Shown: positions 20,384 to 26,691 of the stretch, one piece after another
How the letters are laid out: each line of letters opens with the position of its first letter
Numbering within the stretch: position 1 is the stretch's first letter
From: Gammaproteobacteria bacterium
GTDB taxonomy: Bacteria > Pseudomonadota > Gammaproteobacteria > Enterobacterales > Psychrobiaceae
Length of the DNA: 64,000 nucleotides
Direction: 5' to 3'
Assembly: GCA_013214965.1 (NCBI GenBank)
Contig: JABSRU010000005.1
Coordinates: 80,362-144,361 of the forward strand
Notes under the pieces: model-generated
Databases searched by the model: none
The model's input: the letters and a program-made list of their open reading frames with translations, nothing else
Told to the model about the DNA's origin: nothing
Position numbers and translations under genes: made by a program

Positions 20384-22417
20384 ATGTCATTGAGCTTAAA
20401 ACGCCTGCTTGTAAAAATTAAAACAATGGGAGGAGGCCCATTTGGATTAGATATTACATTTGATCAGGGACTAGTGGTTATCCGCTTAGATAATACACAT
20501 GGTAAGTCAACTTGCTTAAATTCTATTGCATATGCGCTGGGTATGGAGAAAGGTATAGGGGCTACAAGTCGCTTCCCATTTACCCCCGTGATGAATAAAG
20601 CATTAGTTTTTGAAGGTGAAAGCTACACTGTTGTTAGTTCAGAAGTTTTTTTGCAAATATCAAACGGAACAGAGATGTTTAGCTTGCAGAGAGATATTTT
20701 TGACGTACACGGTGATACTAATATCATAAAGGTTCAACAAGGAAGTATTGATGATTTTGTACCAGAGCTCAGTGAAAAATATTACATCAACAAACAGAAT
20801 GATACTAGCAGTGAGCGTGGTTTCTATGCATGGCTATGTAAATTTATAGGTTGGAATCTACCTACAGTGCCTAAAACTGATGGCGGTGAAAGTTTGCTAT
20901 ATCCAGCGACTATTTTTCCTCTATTATTTGTTGAACAAAAAAGGGGGTGGACTGGAATTCAATCTACATTACCCTACTATTTTAAGATCAAAGACGTAAG
21001 AAAGCGTGCGATTGAATTTATCATGGATCTAGGTGTGCATGATCTTTTAGTAAGAAAACAAAAGTTAAAAATTAAGCACAGTAATCTGCTTAATTATTGG
21101 CAACAATGGCACATGCAACTAAGTAATAAGGCAAAATTGGTTCGTGGTGAAGTTGTAGGTCTTAAAAAGCATCCTCATAAAGAGTTTTCTCAAATTGCCA
21201 TCGAAATTGGGATAACACATGATAAGCGTCAAATTTTGCTAGACGACTTACTAACTGCCAAAAGAAATAGCCTCAAAACAGTGAAAGATCGACGAGTACA
21301 GGAAAGTAATACTGGATTTGATGTTCAACGTGTTAAGGCGTTGATTATGAAGAAAGAGCTTTCACAACAAGTCACCCAAGATAACTTTGACGAAGCCAGC
21401 CAAAGGCTTCAACTATTAGCTAGTAACCTTACTTCTGTTGATATTCGTTTAAAGTCACTCAATGACAACAAGCGTAAATATGAGGATCTTAAGAAAGTTA
21501 ACGAATTAGGTTTATTAGACGGGCTTAATGTAGTGGAAGGTAGTTGTCCTGCATGTGAGCAACCTGTAGCTGATGCACTTTTACCAAATATCGTTGAACA
21601 CGATGTTATGTCAGCAGAAGAAAGTTTAGGATATTTAAAAAATCAAATTAAAACATTTTCATTTATTCTGGATAATTCCAGACAGGAATTTGAACATCAG
21701 CAGCAATTTGTTAACACGACTAGAGATGATTTATTTGAGATTAAAGCTGAAATACGACGATTAAAAGAGAGTATTACAGATGTTAGTAAAACTAATTTAG
21801 AAGAATTTATACGTGAAGAAGTTAAGCTTGAAGAGTCTATTAAGTTATTAGAAGAAGTTCGCGTATTTAGAGAACGAGTAAAAGATGAAGTGAGTAAGCT
21901 TCATCGTGAAATAACTATCACAGAAACTTCTATTAATAAAATACCTAAAGATGGGTTAACTAAATTAGACAAGAGTAAATTATTTAAGTTAAAACAAATC
22001 TTGATTGATCATGAAAAGGAATATGGGTTCAGCAGCTTTTCGCCAAACGATTTGAATATATCTTTTGACTCTTATCTACCCACACTTGAAAATTATGATT
22101 TGGGCTTTGATACCTCTGCTAGTGATGGCATTAGAATTATTTGGGGCTATTTATTGGGGATGTTAGAGCTATCTCGCGATTATGAAATGAATCACCCTGG
22201 CTTGTTAATTTTCGATGAACCTCGTCAGCAAGATGCTGATCCTGTTAGTTTCAGTTCTTTACTCAAAAAAGCGGCAGGTACTAAGCAACATAATCAGCAG
22301 GTGATTTTAGCTACATCTGAAAAAACAACGTCATTAAGTGTGGCAACACAAGGTTTAGACTTTAAGCTTATTGATTTGACCGAAAGTGGCGAAAAAATAA
22401 TGAGGCCACTGCCATAA
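20384..22417 (+). CDS. ABC-3C system SMC-like ATPase
   Basis: A 677-residue ATPase with the P-loop at the N-terminus (RLDNTHGKSTCLNSIAYALG, Lys41), a long coiled-coil middle interrupted by a CPAC zinc-hook-like motif (Cys388 and Cys391, followed by EQPVADALLP), and Walker B near the C-terminus (GLLIFDEPRQQ, Asp611-Glu612). The segment TSASDGIRIIWGYLLGMLELS replaces the classic LSGGQ signature, and QVILATSEKTTS is the switch region. This layout is Rad50/SMC-like and fits the ATPase of ABC-3C conflict systems. It probably senses or remodels nucleic acid and controls the effector at 18996. A terminator follows. Confidence 0.75.
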   Translation: MSLSLKRLLVKIKTMGGGPFGLDITFDQGLVVIRLDNTHGKSTCLNSIAYALGMEKGIGATSRFPFTPVMNKALVFEGESYTVVSSEVFLQISNGTEMFSLQRDIFDVHGDTNIIKVQQGSIDDFVPELSEKYYINKQNDTSSERGFYAWLCKFIGWNLPTVPKTDGGESLLYPATIFPLLFVEQKRGWTGIQSTLPYYFKIKDVRKRAIEFIMDLGVHDLLVRKQKLKIKHSNLLNYWQQWHMQLSNKAKLVRGEVVGLKKHPHKEFSQIAIEIGITHDKRQILLDDLLTAKRNSLKTVKDRRVQESNTGFDVQRVKALIMKKELSQQVTQDNFDEASQRLQLLASNLTSVDIRLKSLNDNKRKYEDLKKVNELGLLDGLNVVEGSCPACEQPVADALLPNIVEHDVMSAEESLGYLKNQIKTFSFILDNSRQEFEHQQQFVNTTRDDLFEIKAEIRRLKESITDVSKTNLEEFIREEVKLEESIKLLEEVRVFRERVKDEVSKLHREITITETSINKIPKDGLTKLDKSKLFKLKQILIDHEKEYGFSSFSPNDLNISFDSYLPTLENYDLGFDTSASDGIRIIWGYLLGMLELSRDYEMNHPGLLIFDEPRQQDADPVSFSSLLKKAAGTKQHNQQVILATSEKTTSLSVATQGLDFKLIDLTESGEKIMRPLP

Positions 22418-22443
22418 TTATTATATTCCATTTTTATTGCCCT

Positions 22444-22468
22444 AAAAAACAGCATAATCTGTTTTTTT
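22444..22468 (+). terminator. Terminator of the ABC-3C operon
   Basis: Stem AAAAAACAG (22444-22452) and CTGTTTTTT (22459-22467) with loop CATAAT, ending in a T-run, 26 bases after the ATPase stop. The A-tract on the left makes it bidirectional in principle. Confidence 0.8.
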
Positions 22469-22500
22469 CGGTTCGTAGCGAATAATATTGGCTGTTGATT

Positions 22501-22673
22501 GCTAACATAACTGCAATGAGCATTAACGCCCACGCATTTAGGAAGTAATTTATCACTAAAAATGCGATGCCGCGCATGTTAATTTGGCTCTCTTAGATTG
22601 AATTAACATCGCATCATACAGGGTGGTGTCATTAGAAGATGTACGATGAACTTAGAAAATTGCAACGTTAGAA
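22501..22673 (+). other. Structured non-coding DNA, weak attC-like candidate
   Basis: This gap (22469-22690) has no gene. It opens with GCTAACATAACTGCAAT and closes with ATTGCAACGTTAGA, so the outer ends can pair (CTAAC/GTTAG and TGCAA/TTGCA). Inside is a long imperfect palindrome with ATGTTAATT/AATTAACAT arms (22576-22584 and 22601-22609). The overall plan resembles an integron attC site, but 173 bases is longer than usual and the boxes are degenerate. Confidence 0.25.
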
Positions 22674-22689
22674 GAAACTAGTTCTATCT

Positions 22690-24025
22690 CGTATATGGAC
22701 TCCACGTATTTTACAACTAATAATTTCACATAAAACAGAATAAGATGCGGTCGTATATACGGCTTTTTATTGAGAGAGCTACCCTCTAGCCAATGATGTT
22801 TGCGCACCTATTATCCTCTTCGCTTTTGCAGCCTTTTATGGCTTGCGAGATAGACAGGTTTTAATAGGTTGGTCTTACCGTTTATGCTGAATCATTACTG
22901 TAAAATTCTTTTGTTTTTTCGTATGTTAGACTTTAATTAGTAATTGTTTTTCATATTCACTGTCATACCTTAACATTGCCCAGGCTGTCCTAACTGTTTT
23001 GTTAGCCAACGCTATACATGTTCGTTTGATACCAACTCGTTGTAATAACTGGATCAGCCATTCCTGCTTAACTGTTTTGGGCTCTTCTGGTAAATTAGTT
23101 ACTATGGATATCGCCCCTTGATATAAAGCGGCTCTTAATTCTTTGATCCCACCTTTTTTATCAATCCCCATCATAAATACTTTGCCACCCGAGCTGTGTT
23201 GTTTCGGTGTTAACCCGACAAACGCTGATGCTTCTCTGCCATTTTTAAACTGTTTGCCATTACCTAGCGATGAATAAAGCATACCAGCACAAACTTCAGC
23301 AACACCTTCTAATGCCATCAGTGATTTACAAGGTTCCAATTGGCGAACTAACGCATTTTTTGTCTTTTCTTGTTTCTTGAACTCTTCTTTTAAACTCTGA
23401 TAATGTGCCCATAAATGATGCAACGATGATAATAAGTTTGCAGGAAGGGGATGCTGCTCATCTAGCGTCTCCATCACTACTTTTCGCAGGCCTGCAGCTC
23501 CTTTTGCACTGACGATGCCATACTCATATAACATGGCCCTGATGTGGTTACCTAGTGATGTTATATTCCTTGAAAGGTACACTCTGCTTGTTTCTAGTGA
23601 CTGAAGGGTCTGCTGTTCTTCATTTTTTGGTTTGCTGTACTTTAAACCGATTTGCATCGCTGCATTTGCTATGGCGATTGCATCATTAGCATCTGTTTTT
23701 TGACCTTGAAGAAATGCTTTTACTTTCTTTGGACTAATAATACGAACATCGTGATCGAATTGTTCTGCAAATCGGCCCCAGTAATGGCTGCTACCACAGC
23801 CTTCAATACCAACGACAGCAGGCTGAGATTTGGCTAATATTTCTTTTAGTTTTTGACGACTGGCGACCTTATTACTTATTAATTCACCGTCTTTACTAAT
23901 CACACAAACTTGAAAGACGTTTTTAGCTAAATCAATGCCGATAATATTAGACTTTAACATGGTAGATCTCCTCGATAGTTGACCTATTCAGACTATCCTG
24001 CTGTGGGAGTGGAGTCCATACATCG
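22690..24025 (-). mobile_element. IS110-family element, IS1111 group
   Basis: About 1.33 kb. A 12-bp inverted repeat TATGGACTCCAC (22694-22705) / GTGGAGTCCATA (24009-24020) brackets a single transposase gene. Subterminal inverted repeats of this kind mark the IS1111 subgroup; classic IS110 members lack them. The exact outer ends are a few bases beyond the repeats and are estimated. No target duplication is evident, as expected for this family. Confidence 0.8.
22926..23960 (-). CDS. IS110-family (IS1111 group) transposase
   Basis: A 344-residue transposase, apparently intact. The N-terminal DEDD/RuvC-like domain opens with IIGIDLAKNVFQVCV and has the family motifs GIEGCGSSHYWGR and KTDANDAIAIANAA. 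The C-terminal IS116/IS110/IS902 part has LMALEGVAEVCAGML and ASAFVGLTPKQHSSGGK with the nucleophile-region serine pair. These enzymes act through a DEDD plus serine mechanism. It lies alone between subterminal inverted repeats. The noncoding ends (22706-22925, 23961-24008) may hold a bridge RNA, as found in IS110-family elements; none was resolved here. Confidence 0.93.
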   Translation of the reverse strand: MLKSNIIGIDLAKNVFQVCVISKDGELISNKVASRQKLKEILAKSQPAVVGIEGCGSSHYWGRFAEQFDHDVRIISPKKVKAFLQGQKTDANDAIAIANAAMQIGLKYSKPKNEEQQTLQSLETSRVYLSRNITSLGNHIRAMLYEYGIVSAKGAAGLRKVVMETLDEQHPLPANLLSSLHHLWAHYQSLKEEFKKQEKTKNALVRQLEPCKSLMALEGVAEVCAGMLYSSLGNGKQFKNGREASAFVGLTPKQHSSGGKVFMMGIDKKGGIKELRAALYQGAISIVTNLPEEPKTVKQEWLIQLLQRVGIKRTCIALANKTVRTAWAMLRYDSEYEKQLLIKV

Positions 24026-24324
24026 CTATCGCGCAATAGTGAGTTATAACATTCAATGTTGGTTGTGCTCGTTTATTTACTTTTGAGATATATTTACTCA
24101 TGCGAAAAATGTTTTAATAATAATGAGGAAACGTTTGAATTAGCATTTTTTGCACTATTTCCCTTATTATCGTGAAAGTTTGGTCGTTCCTATTGCTTAG
24201 TGAATAACAGTATTGTGACCAATTGTAATATAGCAATTAAGTTGTTAGTCTTCTTTATTAAATTTAAAATGACGTAAAACAGCAGAATATTATCGCGCTG
24301 TTTTGCAATGTAATAAGCTGTTAG
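24026..24324 (+). other. Gene-free DNA before the first cassette-like ORF
   Basis: No gene is seen. The stretch ends with GTTAGAT (24320-24326), which fits the integron core-site consensus GTTRRRY, immediately before and overlapping the ATG of the next ORF. A local hairpin AAAACAGC/GCTGTTTT lies at about 24276-24305, and an imperfect partner for the core (AATAACAG, about 24205) lies 115 bases upstream. This could be a decayed attC. Confidence 0.3.
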
Positions 24325-24786
24325 ATGAATATGGACAACTTTAAAATCTGGGATTATGGCTCGATGGCATGGACCGAAATAGGTTTAGATGAAAGCGAGT
24401 ATCCGAAATATGCTGACGAAATAAAAGAGACCCATTCTGAATGGAAGCAAGTAAACAAAATCTTAACCTTAGATGTTTGTGGCTCATTTGCTTTCGAATC
24501 TGGTATTTTCCTATTGGTCTTTTTATTACCTTTCTTACTTGGCTTTTTTGTCCATGAGGGATTTTTTGGTTTATTTGCCATTTTAATTTTTTTCATAACC
24601 CCAATGCCAGATTGGGGTTATGATGATGATTACTTAAAAGAACGCATGCACAAATGGGAATCGAGACCGAGATTGGTACATTTTCTTAATCCCATTAGAA
24701 TTATTGGTTTCCCAGCAGCATTATTATTAACTATAAATATGCGTAGCCGTTTAAAACATGAATTTACTAAATATAAAATCACCTAA
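24325..24786 (+). CDS. Small membrane protein in a cassette-like unit, unknown function
   Basis: A 153-residue protein not recognised. It has an acidic soluble start (residues 1-50), a strongly hydrophobic Phe-rich stretch (SGIFLLVFLLPFLLGFF and LFAILIFFITPMP) that would form one or two membrane spans, and another hydrophobic stretch near the C-terminus (IIGFPAALLLTI). The stop codon lies inside the left end of an attC-like site and the start codon follows a GTTAGAT core, which is exactly the packing of a promoterless integron gene cassette. No function is proposed. Confidence 0.6.
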   Translation: MNMDNFKIWDYGSMAWTEIGLDESEYPKYADEIKETHSEWKQVNKILTLDVCGSFAFESGIFLLVFLLPFLLGFFVHEGFFGLFAILIFFITPMPDWGYDDDYLKERMHKWESRPRLVHFLNPIRIIGFPAALLLTINMRSRLKHEFTKYKIT

Positions 24787-24885
24787 CAAAGCAATGCACC
24801 GGACCTCCGGTATTTGCCACTTTGTTTACGGTGAATCTGCAAAAAAAACCGCCAAACCCTCCGGCAAGTGATTGAGGCGTTAGCA
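24783..24885 (+). other. attC-like recombination site
   Basis: A 103-base imperfect palindrome. It opens with CTAACAAAGCAAT and closes with TGATTGAGGCGTTAGC. The end boxes CTAAC and GTTAG pair, as do CAAT/ATTG and CCGGA/TCCGG further in, with mismatched spacers between, which is the R-box/L-box layout of integron attC sites. Length is in the normal attC range. It directly follows and overlaps the stop codon of 24325-24786. Confidence 0.5.
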
Positions 24886-24905
24886 CTCATGGGAGATATC
24901 GGGTA

Positions 24906-25184
24906 ATGCCAATTTACACTATTATATCTGAGGTTGCTGATGATATGCATGCTACTCAGCACGAAGTAAATAGGCCGTGTAATGCTATTTGTGATCATAT
25001 TGCTTCAAGAGGGTTAGATCCTCTATTCGAATTTAGCGATGATCAAGTCACACAATTGCAGCGCTTCTTTGGTAAGCTGAGAACGTCAAATTATTGGATA
25101 TGCCAGGCTTATCCAATACATGGCTCTGGAGTTCAAATATCGAATTTCCAGATTTCCCTCAACCCATTCGGCCTATGTGGTTAA
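24906..25184 (+). CDS. Small hypothetical protein in a second cassette-like unit
   Basis: A 92-residue ORF, not recognised. It begins 21 bases after the GTTAGC end of the attC-like site and ends 14 bases before another CTAACAAGTGAC sequence, so it has the position and size of a gene cassette. The composition (aromatic and hydrophobic residues mixed with charged ones, RTSNYWICQAYPIHG) is compatible with a real small soluble protein. The C-terminus (NPFGLCG) may be truncated. Existence as a gene is moderately supported by position only. Confidence 0.4.
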   Translation: MPIYTIISEVADDMHATQHEVNRPCNAICDHIASRGLDPLFEFSDDQVTQLQRFFGKLRTSNYWICQAYPIHGSGVQISNFQISLNPFGLCG

Positions 25185-25233
25185 AACTGATGCCAGTGCT
25201 AACAAGTGACTATGGTTAAACTATCCCCATTTT

Positions 25234-25296
25234 CCATACAAAACCTAATCTCCAAACCAACATTGGCACAATAAATTCTATCTCGCTTTGTGCCCC
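25234..25296 (+). repeat. 63-bp dispersed repeat, copy B
   Basis: Starts CCATACAAAACCTAATC and ends TTTGTGCCCC, about 84 percent identical to copy A (18758-18820, opposite strand) with no gaps. An internal GGCACAA/TTGTGCC hairpin is kept in both. It lies between the cassette-like ORF and the transposase remnant. Confidence 0.6.
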
Positions 25297-25574
25297 GTTG
25301 CGCCTTAGAAAATAAAATCCCGACATCCAATAAGTTTCACGGAAAACAGCGTAAACGACTAGGGATTATTGAGCCAGTGTTTGGCAATATCACGGTGAAC
25401 AAAGGCATGAATAAATTCACTTTGCGAGGAAAAGGCCACAAATCTAGCCTAAAGCCATCAATTGTGCGTTCAGCATACACTAGCTCACCACAAAGTCCTT
25501 TGTCACCGATCGTTCAGTTAATGATTGAAAATATGAACAATCTCAACTATTGTCTTCATATGTTAAAAATTTAG
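25290..25574 (+). pseudogene. C-terminal remnant of a DDE transposase (IS1182-like)
   Basis: The fragment KRLGIIEPVFGNITVNKGMNKFTLRGKG is the hallmark C-terminal block of IS1182-type DDE transposases (IEPVFGN, then a Phe-x-Leu-Arg-Gly segment). The N-terminal catalytic part is missing, and after RGKG the usual QW-LYC-HN-EKL ending is replaced by unrelated sequence until a degenerate IENMNNL. No intact element ends are seen. It is a decayed insertion, useful mainly as a sign of past mobile-element activity. Confidence 0.6.
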
Positions 25575-25601
25575 GCTGAGAACCATTAATTCTACAGCCA
25601 T

Positions 25602-26026
25602 GTTATCGCTCTAAGTAAAGTGATATCTGATTTACTTGAAGAAGGTGCTGACGAGAAGATGCTTCGTGAGTCCGTAAACATCGAATTTGAGAAAAATTTG
25701 AAGCAGAAAAGGCTTGGCCTCAAGTTACTGACCTTGATCGTTTAGATAGTGTATTTCAAACTCTAAAGAATATTGGCGTCCTCTGCTTACATAATGCAGG
25801 TTATACAATGTCCGATGGGCACGAAGATTCTTATGAAGCATTAAGTGCATATCCTAAAGGTTAATTTTTCGGTTATTGCTTCTACCATGGTCAAGGTTTG
25901 GAGCGAGCTGTTTTTGGTGGTGGGTTAATATTCCGAATTTCGACTGGAAAAATCGTGCAAGGCGCAGATAATCTGACAGCAGCTGATATAGGGGAAATAT
26001 ATGAGTATTGGAAAAATATCGATTAA
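25602..26026 (+). pseudogene. Broken DUF6891-like gene
   Basis: Reading across frames gives a continuous protein resembling DUF6891 proteins: LLEEGADEKMLRESVNIEFE, then EKAWPQVTDLDRLDSVF, then a NAGYTMSDGHEDSYEAL segment, then YCFYHGQGLERAVFGGGLIF and a terminal ADIGEIYEYWKNID. It is broken by a one-base frameshift in an A-run near 25693 and an in-frame stop at 25862-25864. No upstream start was found. The last 26 bases overlap the first codons of the next gene in another frame. The DUF assignment is from memory of the motif and needs a profile search. Confidence 0.5.
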
Positions 26027-26495
26027 AGCCTTAATTTTTGGGGTTTTCACGCTTATTTTAGTCGGTGAACTTAATGCGAAAGAAAGCGCAGGAACTGCTT
26101 TAGAGGAATCTAACCTAAAGAAGGCTCTGTATTGTATGGATATCCTCGAAAATAGACCTGATCTTGAGCCTTCGCATCGGATAGATATTTTGCGTAATGA
26201 ATGCTATAGCGAAAATTTTATTGAGCACACACCGAACATAGGGGATGGGCGAGATGCGTTATTAAGCTTGTTTGCAAGCCGATATAAGAAGTACCCTGAA
26301 CTTTCAATGTCTATTAAGCGAACAGCTTCCGAAGGTGATCTTGTTTGGCTCCATCTTCACGTCAAACACACCCCTGACTCCCTTGGTGGTGCCGGTATCC
26401 ATATATTTCGAATGAAAGAGGGGAAGCTTGTTGAGCATTGGGGAGTTGGGCAGCCTGTTCCAAAGGAATCTAAAAATAATAATACAATGTTTTAG
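26001..26495 (+). CDS. Secreted SnoaL/NTF2-like protein
   Basis: A 164-residue protein with a plausible signal peptide (hydrophobic ALIFGVFTLILVG, then ELNAKES). The mature part follows the SnoaL-like/NTF2 pattern: YSENFIEHTPNIGDGRDAL, then IKRTASEGDLVWLHLHV, then FRMKEGKLVEHWGVGQPVP. Family members are small cone-fold enzymes or ligand binders; the substrate is unknown. A GGGGAAA ribosome site lies just before the ATG. The start region overlaps the tail of the DUF6891-like pseudogene, so the upstream sequence is not its original promoter or the two arrived together. Confidence 0.7.
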   Translation: MSIGKISIKALIFGVFTLILVGELNAKESAGTALEESNLKKALYCMDILENRPDLEPSHRIDILRNECYSENFIEHTPNIGDGRDALLSLFASRYKKYPELSMSIKRTASEGDLVWLHLHVKHTPDSLGGAGIHIFRMKEGKLVEHWGVGQPVPKESKNNNTMF

Positions 26496-26518
26496 GCTCG
26501 TTTATGCTGTTTTGCATA

Positions 26519-26610
26519 TAACAAGTGACTCTGATATTAATTGTCACGATTACCCATACAAAATCTAATCCAACAAATATTTCTTTCTTATATCCCATTG
26601 CGCCATAGGA
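26519..26610 (+). repeat. Diverged copy C of the island repeat
   Basis: Begins TAACAAGTGACT like 25200-25211, has CCATACAAAATCTAATC at 26554 like the start of copy B, and ends near ATTGCGCCATAGGAAA, like the GTTGCGCCTTAGAAAA after copy B. The middle is diverged and shorter. It lies in the 196-base gap after the SnoaL-like gene at the right edge of the island. Confidence 0.45.
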
Positions 26611-26691
26611 AAGAAAAGATCGAAATATTCCTATAGCGAAGTTCACTAACTTATTAATGCTCACAGATTTTGGATATCAATCTTGGCTCAT

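Noticed and set aside
22294..22533. Minus-strand open frame over the ABC-3C ATPase end
   Set aside because: Overlaps the ATPase 3' end and its terminator; no sign of coding.
24354..24596. Minus-strand lysine-rich open frame in the cassette-like unit
   Set aside because: Antisense of the hydrophobic stretch of the 24325-24786 gene; composition explained by the Phe-rich codons on the other strand.
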